Shown here piece after piece: positions 18,913 through 28,975 of a stretch of DNA of 51,434 bases. The stretch covers positions 1 through 51,434 of the forward strand of contig JAEEVG010000010.1 of the NCBI GenBank assembly GCA_016290835.1, in the 5' to 3' direction. This DNA comes from Bacteroidales bacterium. GTDB lineage: Bacteria; Bacteroidota; Bacteroidia; Bacteroidales; UBA932. The position numbers and the translations under genes are program-made. Position 1 is the first letter of the stretch. Each line of letters begins with the position of its first letter. The notes under the pieces were generated by a model that saw nothing but the letters and a program-made list of their open reading frames with translations, did no database searches and was not told the origin of the DNA.

Positions 18913-20026
18913 GAAATTGCGCGTGATCATCAGCGGCGGCGGCACCGGCGGGCACATCTTCCCGGCCATCTCCATCGCCCGCAAGCTCAAAGAAGTCAAC
19001 CCCGAGACCGAGATCCTCTTCGTCGGCGCCGAAGGCAAGATGGAGATGGAGAAGGTCCCTGCGGCCGGGTTCGAAATCGTGGGCCTGCCCATCGCAGGCC
19101 TCCAGCGCCAGCTGAGCCTGCAAAACCTCCGCAACAACATCCGCGTCCCGGGCAAGGTGGCGGCCAGTCTCCGCCAGGCCGGGCGCATCCTCGACGAATA
19201 CAAGCCCGATATCGCCATCGGCGTGGGCGGCTACGCCAGCGCTCCCCTGCTCTGGGAAGCCACCCGCCGCCACATCCCCTCCCTCATCCAGGAGCAGAAC
19301 GGCTTCGCCGGACTGACCAACAAGCTTCTCGGACGGCGCGTGGGCTGCATCTGCGTGGCCTACGACGGGATGGAGAAATTCTTCCCCGCCGACAAGATCG
19401 TCTTCAGCGGCAATCCGATCCGGCCCGAAATCCACGCCTATACCCCCGAGGACCGGGCCGAGGGGCTCAAATACTACGGCCTCAGCGAAGGCAGGCGCCA
19501 CCTCTTCATCGTAGGCGGCAGCCTGGGCGCCGGCACCCTCAACCGCGCGATGCGCGCCTGGATCGAGGCGGGCTGCCCAGGCGGAGAGGATGTCGAAGTG
19601 CTCTGGCAGTGCGGACGCTACTACAAGGCCGGCATCGACGAATTCATGCAGGGGCGCGAGGTTCCGCAGATCCACTACACCGACTTCATCGGCCGGATGG
19701 ACCTCGCCTACGCCTGTGCGGACGTAGTGATCAGCCGCGCCGGCGCTTCTTCGGTTTCCGAACTCTGCGCTGCGCAGAAGGCTGCCATCTTCGTCCCCTC
19801 GCCCAACGTGGCCGAAGACCACCAGACACACAACGCCATGGCCCTGGTGAACAAACAGGCCGCCCTGATCGTGCGTGACGCCGAAGCGTCGGAGAAACTC
19901 CTGCCCACCGCCCTGGAGCTGCTCGGCGACGAGGAGCGCATCCGGCAGATCGAGTGCAATGCCGCAAAGCTCGCCCGGCTGGACGCGGCCCAGACCATCA
20001 TCGACGAAGTCTACAAACTAGTATGA
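18902..20026 (+). CDS. murG: Undecaprenyldiphospho-muramoylpentapeptide beta-N-acetylglucosaminyltransferase MurG
   Basis: Peripheral membrane glycosyltransferase (GT28) that adds GlcNAc to lipid I to make lipid II. The 374-residue protein shows the N-terminal glycine-rich loop ISGGGTGGHIFPAI, the GVGGYAS motif, the QEQNGFAGLTNKLL segment and the donor-binding C-domain pieces GGSLGAGTLNRAM, ISRAGASSVSEL and AEDHQTHNA. Length is normal. It starts inside ftsW (11-bp overlap) and its TGA overlaps the murC ATG. Confidence 0.97.
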   Translation: MTYKKLRVIISGGGTGGHIFPAISIARKLKEVNPETEILFVGAEGKMEMEKVPAAGFEIVGLPIAGLQRQLSLQNLRNNIRVPGKVAASLRQAGRILDEYKPDIAIGVGGYASAPLLWEATRRHIPSLIQEQNGFAGLTNKLLGRRVGCICVAYDGMEKFFPADKIVFSGNPIRPEIHAYTPEDRAEGLKYYGLSEGRRHLFIVGGSLGAGTLNRAMRAWIEAGCPGGEDVEVLWQCGRYYKAGIDEFMQGREVPQIHYTDFIGRMDLAYACADVVISRAGASSVSELCAAQKAAIFVPSPNVAEDHQTHNAMALVNKQAALIVRDAEASEKLLPTALELLGDEERIRQIECNAAKLARLDAAQTIIDEVYKLV

Positions 20027-21378
20027 GATACAAGTACATCTATTTCATCGGGATCGGCGGGATCGGCATGAGCGCCATCGCCCGCTACTACAAGTTCAAG
20101 GGGGTCGAGGTCTCCGGCTATGACCGCACGCCCTCGGATCTGACCCGCGCCCTGGAGGCCGAAGGCATTCCCGTCCACTACGAGGACGATCCGGGCCGCA
20201 TCCCGGCGGATGTCCGCAATACCCTGGTCGTCTATACCCCGGCCGTGCCGGCCGATCTCGCCGAGATGCGCTTCGTGCGCGAGGGCGGCTACCGCGTGAT
20301 CAAGCGCTCGCAGATGTTGGGCGAGATTACCGCCGGACAGCGTTGCCTCGCCGTCGCGGGCACTCACGGCAAAACCACCACCTCCACCCTCGTGGCCCAT
20401 ATCCTCACCGAGAGCGGGGCGGGCTGCTCGGCTTTCCTCGGAGGCATCTCCAAGAACTACGACACCAACATGCTGATGAGCCACGTCTCCACCGTGGTCG
20501 TGGAAGCCGACGAGTTCGACCGCTCCTTCCACCAGCTGCACCCCGCCATCGCGGCCATCACGGCAATGGACGCCGACCACCTGGACATCTACGGCGACCT
20601 CGCCCACGTCCAGGAAGCCTTCCGCATTTTCGCCTCGCAGGTCAGCGAGGCCCTGATCCTCAAACTCGACCTGCCCATCGCGCCCGAAGATACTCCCGCC
20701 AAGATTTTCTCCTATCATTTCGACAATCCCCGCGCGGACTTCCATAGCAGCAACCTGCGCCTGGACGCCACGGGCCACTATACCTACGACCTCGTCTATC
20801 CCGGCGGCGTCCTGACCGACATCCGCGTCGGCGCCCTCGGCTGGGTCAACGTGGAGAACAGCATCGCCGCGGCGGCCATCTGCCTCTGCAACGGGCTCGA
20901 CGCCCAGAAAGTCCGCCACGCCATCGGCACCTTCGAAGGCGCCCGGCGCCGCCTGGACCTCCACCTGGGCACCCCGACCCTCACCTACATCGACGACTAC
21001 GCCCACCATCCGGCGGAGCTGCAGAGCGCCATCTCCTCCATCCGCCAGATTTATCCCGGCCGCAAGATCACCGGCATCTTCCAGCCCCACCTCTATACCC
21101 GTACCCGCGATTTCGCTTCCGAATTCGCCGCGGCCCTGAGCGGACTGGACAAACTCATCCTGCTGGACATCTACCCCGCCCGCGAGGAACCCATCCCCGG
21201 CGTCAGCTCCGAGATCATCTTCCGCGAGGTCACCGCACCGGAGAAGGTCCTGCTGAACCGCGACGAACTGATGCCTTATCTCGAGAAAGAAGACGTCGAC
21301 GTGCTCGTCACCCTGGGTGCCGGCAACATCGACCGCTTCATCCAACCCATCACCGAACTCCTCAAACAGCGTCTCTAG
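20023..21378 (+). CDS. murC: UDP-N-acetylmuramate--L-alanine ligase MurC
   Basis: ATP-dependent ligase attaching L-alanine to UDP-MurNAc, first step of stem-peptide assembly. The 451-residue protein opens with the nucleotide-binding IYFIGIGGIGMSAIARYYKFKG. It then has the P-loop VAGTHGKTTTSTLVAHIL, an EADEFDRSFHQLHP segment, MDADHLDIYGD and the C-domain DDYAHHPAELQSAI. The start at 20023 overlaps the murG stop as ATGA. The murC stop abuts the ftsQ start codon directly. Confidence 0.97.
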   Translation: MRYKYIYFIGIGGIGMSAIARYYKFKGVEVSGYDRTPSDLTRALEAEGIPVHYEDDPGRIPADVRNTLVVYTPAVPADLAEMRFVREGGYRVIKRSQMLGEITAGQRCLAVAGTHGKTTTSTLVAHILTESGAGCSAFLGGISKNYDTNMLMSHVSTVVVEADEFDRSFHQLHPAIAAITAMDADHLDIYGDLAHVQEAFRIFASQVSEALILKLDLPIAPEDTPAKIFSYHFDNPRADFHSSNLRLDATGHYTYDLVYPGGVLTDIRVGALGWVNVENSIAAAAICLCNGLDAQKVRHAIGTFEGARRRLDLHLGTPTLTYIDDYAHHPAELQSAISSIRQIYPGRKITGIFQPHLYTRTRDFASEFAAALSGLDKLILLDIYPAREEPIPGVSSEIIFREVTAPEKVLLNRDELMPYLEKEDVDVLVTLGAGNIDRFIQPITELLKQRL

Positions 21379-22164
21379 ATGAAGAAAAGCGTCAGATACT
21401 CCATCGCAGGCGCGCTCGTCCTGTTCTTCTGCACCGCCATGGCCCTGCTCTACGGCCACGTACGGACGGAGCGGGCCGTAGCCGTGTGTACGGGGCTGGA
21501 AGTCGGCTTCACCGACAGCCTGCGCTTCGTCAGCGAGGATGATATCCGGGGCTATATCGATGAGCATTACGGGGCCTATGTGGGCGAGCGGCTGGACAGC
21601 GTGCAACTCTACCGGATCGAGGAGATGCTGGAAGAACGCAGCGCCGTGATGCGCTGCGAGGCGTGGACCACCCCCGACGGCCTGTTGCATGTGGATGTCA
21701 CGCAGCGGGCGCCGAAACTGCGCTTCCAGAGCGGCGGGAGCGGCTTCTATGTCGATGCCGACGGCTTCATCTTCCCGCTGCACGACACGTTCACCGCCGG
21801 GGTCACCACGGTCGAGGGGGCCATTCCCATCAGCGTCCCCGCCGGCTACAAGGGGCCGGCGCCGACCGAAGAAGAACAGCGCTGGATCGAGGGCGTGCTG
21901 GAGATGGACCGTTTCATCTCCTCCTCCAAGACCTGGCGGCGTGACATCACGAACATCCGCGTCCGCAGCAACGGCGACCTTCTCCTGACCCTGGAAGGAC
22001 GGCCGGAGCAGTTCCTGATCGGACAGCCGGAGGACATTCCCGACAAACTCGCGCGCATCGGGCGCTATCTCAGCCTCATCGCTCCCTACAAAGCCGAAGG
22101 CTACTACAAGACCGTCAACGTGAAATACAAACAACAAATTATATGCAGGCAGAAAGATACATAG
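21379..22164 (+). CDS. ftsQ: Cell division protein FtsQ
   Basis: A bitopic membrane protein of the divisome with a short cytoplasmic tail, one span at about 8-28 (SIAGALVLFFCTAMALLYGHV) and a periplasmic region. The segment 45-110 has the POTRA-like pattern (RFVSEDDIRGYIDEHYGAYVGERL... MLEERSAVMRCEAWTTPDGLLHVDVTQRAPKLRF). The rest matches the FtsQ beta domain, with a terminal INxxYxxQ-like stretch (VNVKYKQQIICRQK). At 261 residues it is of usual Bacteroidetes length. Sequence identity in the family is low; position between murC and ftsA secures the call. It overlaps ftsA by 22 bp. Confidence 0.9.
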   Translation: MKKSVRYSIAGALVLFFCTAMALLYGHVRTERAVAVCTGLEVGFTDSLRFVSEDDIRGYIDEHYGAYVGERLDSVQLYRIEEMLEERSAVMRCEAWTTPDGLLHVDVTQRAPKLRFQSGGSGFYVDADGFIFPLHDTFTAGVTTVEGAIPISVPAGYKGPAPTEEEQRWIEGVLEMDRFISSSKTWRRDITNIRVRSNGDLLLTLEGRPEQFLIGQPEDIPDKLARIGRYLSLIAPYKAEGYYKTVNVKYKQQIICRQKDT

Positions 22165-23660
22165 CAGCCGCCGACCTCGGCTCCTCCAAGATTGCCTTGA
22201 GCGTGGCCAAGATCGAAGGAGATGACATCCAGATCATCTACTACAAGGAGACCCCCTCCGACGGGGTCCGCTACAGTTGCGTCTTCAACCCCAAACGGGC
22301 CGCCGTCCCCCTGAAAGCCGCCATCAAGGAAGCCGAAGACGAACTCAACATCAAGATTCTGCAGGTCGTGGTCGGGCTGCCGCGCTACAGCGTCCGGCAG
22401 GAGATCGCGAGCGCCCGGATGGAGCGCAGCGATCCCGCCACCTGCATCACCAAGGAGGAGGTGGCCACCCTGAAGAGCATCGCCCTCGACTCATATCCCA
22501 TCGCGGACGAGTCCAAGGAGGAGATCTACGGGGCAGTGGCCCAATCGTTCTCGGCCGACGAAGAACTCGTCTGCGCCAGCGAGCACGATGTCGTGGGTGT
22601 GACCGCCGATGCCCTGGAAGGCAATTTCAAGATCTTCGTAGGCGCCCAGAAGCCCGTGAGCAACATCGACATCATGCTCAACGACACGGGCGTGGCGCCG
22701 GCCCGCAAGCTGTTCCTTCCCAACGCCGTCGCCAAGGCCGTGCTCACCGAAGGCGAGAAGGAGAACGGCGTGGCCCTGGTGGAGATCGGCGCCGGCGTGA
22801 CCTCGCTGACCATCTACCGCGGCAAGATCCTCCGCCACTATTCCTCCATCCCCTTCGGCGGCCGGGTCATCACGACCGACATCAAGTACGAATGCGGCTT
22901 CAACGAGAAACTCGCCGAGAACATCAAACTGGCCTTCGGTGCCTGCCTGCCCGATAAACTCCAGTCGCTCAGCGACAAAGTCATCCAGATCAACGACGAC
23001 GAGAACGGTTCCTACGAGCAGCTCCCGGTCAAATACCTCTCCGAGGTGATCACCTGCCGCGCCCGCGAGATCATCGAGGCCATCCTCTTCCAGATCCAGG
23101 ACAGCGGCTATGCCGACAAACTCCGCAACGGCATCGTGCTTACCGGCGGCGGAGCCAACCTCGTCAACATCGCCACCCTCATCAAGGAGATGTCCGGCTA
23201 CACCGTACGCATCGGCTACCCGCGCAGCCAGACCTTCAGCGCCGTGGGCTGCTCCGGCGTGGGCGAGACCTCGGCCGCGGCCACCATCGGCATGATCCTG
23301 GAGGCCAAGAAAGACTACCGCCTCAACTGCATCGAGGACATCGAAGTGCCCCAGCGGCAGGCCGAAGCCGAACCGGCACCCGCAGTCGCCGACGAGCCGA
23401 AACCGGAGACGGCTCCCGCCACGGAGGCTCCGAAGCCGGAACGCAAGAGTCCGGAAAGCCTCTTCCCCGATGAACTCCTCTCCGAAGTGCTCACGCCGCG
23501 CAAGAACCGCCAGCGGGAACGGACGCCGAAAGAGCCCAAGGAACCCAAGGCGCCCGGCAAGTTCGTCACCTGGATCCGGCAGACTTCCGAGAGAATGGGG
23601 AAACTGGCCGGAGACACTTTCGACAATACGATGGGCGACCTGTTCGATGGTATGAAATAA
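22143..23660 (+). CDS. ftsA: Cell division protein FtsA
   Basis: Actin-like ATPase that tethers FtsZ to the membrane. The 505-residue protein has the phosphate-1 motif AAADLGSSKIALSVAKI, the SHS2/1C region, phosphate-2 motif ALVEIGAGVTSLTIY and the adenosine motif GIVLTGGGANLVNI. After the actin core (to about 395) there is a proline/glutamate/alanine-rich linker of roughly 80 residues and a C-terminal amphipathic helix (FVTWIRQTSERMGKL), the expected membrane anchor. The linker makes it longer than the E. coli protein, as is common in Bacteroidetes. It starts within ftsQ and ends 15 bp before ftsZ. Confidence 0.96.
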   Translation: MQAERYIAAADLGSSKIALSVAKIEGDDIQIIYYKETPSDGVRYSCVFNPKRAAVPLKAAIKEAEDELNIKILQVVVGLPRYSVRQEIASARMERSDPATCITKEEVATLKSIALDSYPIADESKEEIYGAVAQSFSADEELVCASEHDVVGVTADALEGNFKIFVGAQKPVSNIDIMLNDTGVAPARKLFLPNAVAKAVLTEGEKENGVALVEIGAGVTSLTIYRGKILRHYSSIPFGGRVITTDIKYECGFNEKLAENIKLAFGACLPDKLQSLSDKVIQINDDENGSYEQLPVKYLSEVITCRAREIIEAILFQIQDSGYADKLRNGIVLTGGGANLVNIATLIKEMSGYTVRIGYPRSQTFSAVGCSGVGETSAAATIGMILEAKKDYRLNCIEDIEVPQRQAEAEPAPAVADEPKPETAPATEAPKPERKSPESLFPDELLSEVLTPRKNRQRERTPKEPKEPKAPGKFVTWIRQTSERMGKLAGDTFDNTMGDLFDGMK

Positions 23661-23675
23661 AAAACACAAAACGAT

Positions 23676-24923
23676 ATGATAGACGACAGCATGATCGAAG
23701 CGATCGCCCCGAAAGACTGGGCGAACTCAGACGACATCATCAAGGTCCTCGGCGTGGGCGGAGGCGGCTGCAATGCCGTCAACTATATGTACACCAAGGG
23801 GATCACGGGTTGCAGCTTCGTGGTCTGCAACACCGACTCGCAGGCCCTCAAGGGCAGCCCCGTCCCCGTGAAGATCCAGATGGGCCGTGGCCTGGGCGCC
23901 GGCACCAATCCGATCAACGGACGCAACGCCGCCCTCGAGAGCCAGGACCAGATCGAGAAAATCGTCCTGGACACCCACACCAAGATGCTCTTCATCACCG
24001 CCGGGATGGGCGGCGGCACCGGCACCGGCGCCGCCCCGGTCATCGCCAAGATGGCCAAGGACCGCGGCATCCTGACCGTGGCCGTGGTCACCCTCCCCTT
24101 CCTCAACGAGGGCAACGAGGCGCTCTCCCGCGCCATCGACGGCATCCACGAACTGGAGAAGAACGTGGACAGCCTGCTGATGATCAACAACGAAAAACTG
24201 CACGAATACTACGGCAACCAGCTCATCCAGGATGCTTTCCCGCAGGCCGACGAGGTGCTCGCCACGGCCGTGCGCGGCATCGTGGAGATCATCAAGAAGC
24301 CGGGTTACATCAACGTGGACTTCAAGGACGTGGAAACGATGATGAAGAACAGCGGAATGGCCCTGATGGGCTGTGGCATCGGCACGGGCAAGAACCGGAT
24401 CTCGGACGCCGTCAAAGCCGCCTTCGAGTCCCCGCTCCTCAACGACTACGACCTCAAGACCGCTAAGAAGGTGCTCGTCAACATCACCTGCGGCCACAAT
24501 GAGCAAGGCCTGACGATGGACGACCTGGACGGCATCAACAAGAAGATCGACGAGTATACCGGCCGGGGCAACAACTTCAAGCGCGGCCTGATCTGGGACG
24601 ACGACCCCGAGATCGGCGACACCATCCGCATCACCTCCATCGTGACCGGCCTGCGCTTCTCCGATGTCATCGGCCCCGCCAAGGATATGGGCAACTACAT
24701 CATGATCAACCGGGAGTTCGTCTATGACAAGACGAGCGCCGCCCGCGGCGAGGGCATTCCCCTCTACGAGGACACCAGCCTCCCGCAGATCGGATTCAAC
24801 AGCAAAAGCAATGCGCGGACGTTCAAGTTCGACCTGGACCAGAAACCGGCCCTGATCGTCACCAAGGGCGAGAGACTCGCCGAACTGGAGAACGTTCCCG
24901 CCATCCGGAGGACCAAGGTATGA
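23676..24923 (+). CDS. ftsZ: Cell division GTPase FtsZ
   Basis: Tubulin-like GTPase forming the cytokinetic ring. The 415-residue protein contains the N-terminal IIKVLGVGGGGCNAVN, the NTDSQAL motif, the GTP signature GGGTGTG at 112-118 and the T7-loop region NVDFKDVETMM that completes the active site of the neighbouring subunit. The C-terminal linker is short for the family and ends in a peptide (LAELENVPAIRRTKV) that fits the FtsA-binding tail. Its TGA overlaps the gltX ATG. Confidence 0.98.
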   Translation: MIDDSMIEAIAPKDWANSDDIIKVLGVGGGGCNAVNYMYTKGITGCSFVVCNTDSQALKGSPVPVKIQMGRGLGAGTNPINGRNAALESQDQIEKIVLDTHTKMLFITAGMGGGTGTGAAPVIAKMAKDRGILTVAVVTLPFLNEGNEALSRAIDGIHELEKNVDSLLMINNEKLHEYYGNQLIQDAFPQADEVLATAVRGIVEIIKKPGYINVDFKDVETMMKNSGMALMGCGIGTGKNRISDAVKAAFESPLLNDYDLKTAKKVLVNITCGHNEQGLTMDDLDGINKKIDEYTGRGNNFKRGLIWDDDPEIGDTIRITSIVTGLRFSDVIGPAKDMGNYIMINREFVYDKTSAARGEGIPLYEDTSLPQIGFNSKSNARTFKFDLDQKPALIVTKGERLAELENVPAIRRTKV

Positions 24924-26440
24924 GCAGGACGCGCGTGAGATTTGCCCCGTCACCGACCGGCCCCCTGCATATGGGCGGCGTCCGGACGGCACTTTATAAC
25001 TACCTGTACGCCAAACAGAAAGGTGGAGACTTCATCCTCCGCATCGAAGACACGGACTCCAACCGATTCGTCCCCGGGGCGGAAGAATACATCATCGAAT
25101 CCCTGCGCTGGTGCGGCATCTGCCCCGACGAGGGTGTGGACGAGACGGGCCGGGTGGTGGACACGCCCTCGGAGCGCCATCCCCACGCCCCCTACCGCCA
25201 GAGCATGCGGCGCGGCATCTACCGCAGCTACGCCGAGCAGCTGGTCGCTTCCGGCAACGCCTACTATGCCTTCGACACCCCCGAGGCACTGGACCAGGAG
25301 CGCGCGGCAGCCGAAGCCCAGGGCCGGACCTTCATCTACAACCACCTTACCCGCGGGCGCCTGCGCAACTCGCTGACCCTGCCGCCGGAAGAGGTGGCGC
25401 GCCTGCTGGAGGAGCGCAGCGACTGGACCATCCGCTTCCGCATGCCCGAAGGGCGCATCGTGGAGATGGACGACCTGATCCGAGGCCACATCGAGGTGGA
25501 CTCCTCCACCCTGGACGACAAGGTCCTCTGGAAACGGGCCGACGAACTGCCGACCTACCACCTCGCCAACATCGTGGACGATCACCTGATGGAGATCACC
25601 GAAGTCATCCGCGGCGAGGAATGGCTTCCGTCCCTGCCCCTGCATTACCTGCTCTACGAGGCCTTCGGCTGGGAGGAAAGCCGGCCCCGCTTCGCGCATC
25701 TCCCCCTGCTGCTCAAACCCGTGGGCAACGGCAAGCTCAGCAAGCGCGACGGCGACAAACTGGGTTTCCCGGTCTTCCCGCTGCGCTGGACCTCCCCCAC
25801 CGGCGAGGTGTCCCGGGGCTACCGCGAAGACGGCTATTTCCCCGAGGCCTTCGTCAACCTGCTGGCCATGCTGGGCTGGAATCCCGGCACGGAGCAGGAA
25901 CTCTTCTCGCTGAAAGAACTTGTGGAAGCCTTCTCCCTGGACAAAGTGGGCAAGAGCGGCTCCAAATTCAACCCGGACAAGGCCAAATGGTTCAACCGGG
26001 AATACCTGCGGATGAAATCCGACACGGAACTCACCACCCTCTTCCTGCCCATCCTGAAAGAGAAGGGGCTCGAGCCCGCGCCGAGTTACGTGGAAGGCGT
26101 GGTGGGCCTGATCAAGGAGCGCGCGACCTTCGTGCAGGACTTCTGGACCATCGCCTCCTACCTCTTCGTCGCCCCGACGGAGTTCGTCCCCAAGGACGTG
26201 GACAAGTTCTACAAGCCGGATATCTACGCGATGGCCCTCGAAGCCCTGGAGGCCTCGGATGCCGATACGCTCGAGGCCTACGTCCGTGACCACGGGATGC
26301 CGATGGGCAAGGTCATGAACTGCCTGCGCCTCGCCCTGTCCGGCGCGGCCAGCGGCCTGGGTATCAGCGACATCCTGCACTTCATCGGCAAAGCCGAAGG
26401 CCTGCGGCGACTCCGCTATCTCAAAGAAAAATTAGGATAA
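24920..26440 (+). CDS. gltX: Glutamyl-tRNA synthetase GltX
   Basis: Class I aminoacyl-tRNA synthetase charging tRNA-Glu. The 506-residue protein has the HIGH-type motif as HMGG (RFAPSPTGPLHMGGVRTALYNYL), the RIEDTDSNRFVPGAEEYI segment and the KMSKS-type motif KLSKRDGDKLGFPVFPL. An anticodon-binding C-terminal helical domain follows. A roughly ten-residue extra loop (ETGRVVDTPSERHPHA) lies after GVD in the catalytic domain compared with Bacteroides GltX. The 4-bp overlap with ftsZ places a translation gene at the tail of the division operon. A strong terminator follows. Confidence 0.97.
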   Translation: MSRTRVRFAPSPTGPLHMGGVRTALYNYLYAKQKGGDFILRIEDTDSNRFVPGAEEYIIESLRWCGICPDEGVDETGRVVDTPSERHPHAPYRQSMRRGIYRSYAEQLVASGNAYYAFDTPEALDQERAAAEAQGRTFIYNHLTRGRLRNSLTLPPEEVARLLEERSDWTIRFRMPEGRIVEMDDLIRGHIEVDSSTLDDKVLWKRADELPTYHLANIVDDHLMEITEVIRGEEWLPSLPLHYLLYEAFGWEESRPRFAHLPLLLKPVGNGKLSKRDGDKLGFPVFPLRWTSPTGEVSRGYREDGYFPEAFVNLLAMLGWNPGTEQELFSLKELVEAFSLDKVGKSGSKFNPDKAKWFNREYLRMKSDTELTTLFLPILKEKGLEPAPSYVEGVVGLIKERATFVQDFWTIASYLFVAPTEFVPKDVDKFYKPDIYAMALEALEASDADTLEAYVRDHGMPMGKVMNCLRLALSGAASGLGISDILHFIGKAEGLRRLRYLKEKLG

Positions 26441-26466
26441 AAACAATACAGCTCTCCCGTGTATAT

Positions 26467-26504
26467 TTCTTCCGGCCGGAAGCACTTGCAACCGGCCGGA
26501 AGAA
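26467..26504 (+). terminator. Terminator of the mraZ-gltX run
   Basis: A 13-bp perfect stem (26467-26479 with 26492-26504) centred on CCGGCCGG with a 12-nt loop is followed by TCTTTTGTATTT. It lies between convergent gltX and the esterase gene; the T-rich tail favours the plus direction. Confidence 0.8.
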
Positions 26505-26528
26505 TCTTTTGTATTTCCGCCTCCGGAT

Positions 26529-27662
<1,134 letters not shown>

Positions 27663-27672
27663 TTATCAATGA

Positions 27673-28485
27673 TCAGGAAAGTGCTTCGAGGACCTCATCC
27701 AGGTTCCAGGCATCCTCGATGCCGAAGCCCCCGTTCCGGGTGCGGCGCAGCGAACTCAGGAAAGCGCCGCTTCCCAGGGCCTCGCCCAGGTCGCGCGCCA
27801 GGGCGCGGATGTAAGTCCCTTTGCTGCAGCAGACGCGGACCATCGCCGTGGGCAGCTGCCGGCCCGAAATGTCCGCCACCCGGATGCGGCCCGTCCCGTC
27901 GTCGCGGTACGCTTGCACGGGCGCCCCGCTCCAGGAGATCAGTTCCAGGTCGTAGATGGTAATGCGGCTGGACTGCAGCAGTTCGCCCGGGTCGAAGGGA
28001 CGCCCCTCCCGGAGCGCCGCACGCCATTCGCGCCGGGCCGTCTCGTAGGCCCGTACCCCGTCCACCGACTTGGCGCTGAAAAGGGGCGCCACCTGCTCCT
28101 GCTCCCCGATAAAGTCCGGCAGAACGGCACGCAGCGCCTCTTCGGACACTCCGTCGAGCGGACAGATCCGGTCGATATCTTTCTCCAGGTCGTAAGAAGG
28201 CGTGGTGGCCCCGAAACTGATGCCGGCCAGGTACTCCTTCTCGGAGCGCTGCAACTCCTCGGCACGGCGCGTGGCCGGCCCGATGCACACCAGCAGCAGG
28301 CCCGTGGCGAGGGGGTCGAGCGTCCCGGCATGGCCTACTTTGAGATTCTTCTTGCCGAAATGGCGGATGGCGGCGAATTTGACCTTCCGGATTACGTCTG
28401 CCGAAGTCCACCGGTAGGGCTTGTCCACCGGCAGTACGATTCCCTCGGGGTAATCTTCGATGCTATGGCTGAACGATCTTGTCAA
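27673..28485 (-). CDS. truB: tRNA pseudouridine(55) synthase TruB
   Basis: Converts U55 in the T loop of tRNAs to pseudouridine. The 270-residue protein has the opening VLPVDKPYRWTSADVIRKVK, the catalytic motif KVGHAGTLDPLATGLL with Asp57 as the nucleophile, and the later conserved GTYIRALARDLGEALGSGAFLSSLRRTRNG. Length is close to other Bacteroidetes TruB proteins. It overlaps the 3' end of rpiB by 23 bp, indicating cotranscription. Confidence 0.96.
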   Translation of the reverse strand: MTRSFSHSIEDYPEGIVLPVDKPYRWTSADVIRKVKFAAIRHFGKKNLKVGHAGTLDPLATGLLLVCIGPATRRAEELQRSEKEYLAGISFGATTPSYDLEKDIDRICPLDGVSEEALRAVLPDFIGEQEQVAPLFSAKSVDGVRAYETARREWRAALREGRPFDPGELLQSSRITIYDLELISWSGAPVQAYRDDGTGRIRVADISGRQLPTAMVRVCCSKGTYIRALARDLGEALGSGAFLSSLRRTRNGGFGIEDAWNLDEVLEALS

Positions 28486-28897
28486 TGCGGCGCTGGTGCC
28501 GGCCTCCGGCGAATGAACTCGTGAGCCAGACGCGCACCATCATCACCGCCATCCGGTAGGAGACGAAGCGCGCGGGAATCACGAGGATGTTGGCGTTATT
28601 GTGTTCCTTGACCAGACGGGCGACTGTCGTGTTCCACGCCAGGCCGGCCCGGATGCCACGGTGGTGGTTGAGTGCAAGGGACATCCCGTTGCCGGTGCCG
28701 CACAGGGCGATACCGCCGTCCACCTCCCCGGCCTCCACGGCGTTCGCAAGCGGATGAGCATAATCGGGATAGTCGCAACTCTCGGGACTGTCCGTGCCGA
28801 AATTGACGACTTCGAAGCCCTTGCCCAGAAGATAAGCGATCAGGCGGGTCTTATAGGCCAGCCCGGTGTGGTCGTTGCAGATTCCGATTTTCTTCAT
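28463..28897 (-). CDS. rpiB: Ribose-5-phosphate isomerase B
   Basis: Interconverts ribose 5-phosphate and ribulose 5-phosphate in the pentose phosphate pathway (RpiB/LacAB fold). The 144-residue protein has the N-terminal IGICNDHTGLAYK (His10), the catalytic cysteine in ALCGTGNGMS (Cys66) and the conserved RAGLAWN and HNNANILVIPAR segments. The ATG at 28897 is the only sensible start. A -7 promoter box ends only four bases upstream of it, so the message is probably leaderless or nearly so. It is the first gene of an rpiB-truB-esterase unit. Confidence 0.95.
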   Translation of the reverse strand: MKKIGICNDHTGLAYKTRLIAYLLGKGFEVVNFGTDSPESCDYPDYAHPLANAVEAGEVDGGIALCGTGNGMSLALNHHRGIRAGLAWNTTVARLVKEHNNANILVIPARFVSYRMAVMMVRVWLTSSFAGGRHQRRIDKIVQP

Positions 28898-28901
28898 AAT
28901 A

Positions 28902-28909
28902 CAAATATA
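28902..28909 (-). promoter_or_regulatory. -7 promoter box directly before rpiB
   Basis: The minus strand reads TATATTTG followed by TATT and then the rpiB ATG. The exact TAnnTTTG match so close to the start codon implies a transcription start at or next to the A of the ATG. Confidence 0.6.
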
Positions 28910-28942
28910 GTGATTCTATTTTTAAAATTCATCGAAAAATTG

Positions 28943-28950
28943 TATCTTTG
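28943..28950 (+). promoter_or_regulatory. -7 promoter box for the pectin gene run
   Basis: TATCTTTG is an exact TAnnTTTG match 25 nt before the GH28 ATG at 28976. It lies back to back with the rpiB promoter in an 78-bp divergent spacer. Confidence 0.65.
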
Positions 28951-28975
28951 AGGTTAAACCAAATCTATTCATCCC

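Noticed and set aside
20011-22137. Long minus-strand open frame opposite murC and ftsQ
   Set aside because: Shadow of well-recognised genes; it crosses the murC-ftsQ boundary and has no recognisable fold.
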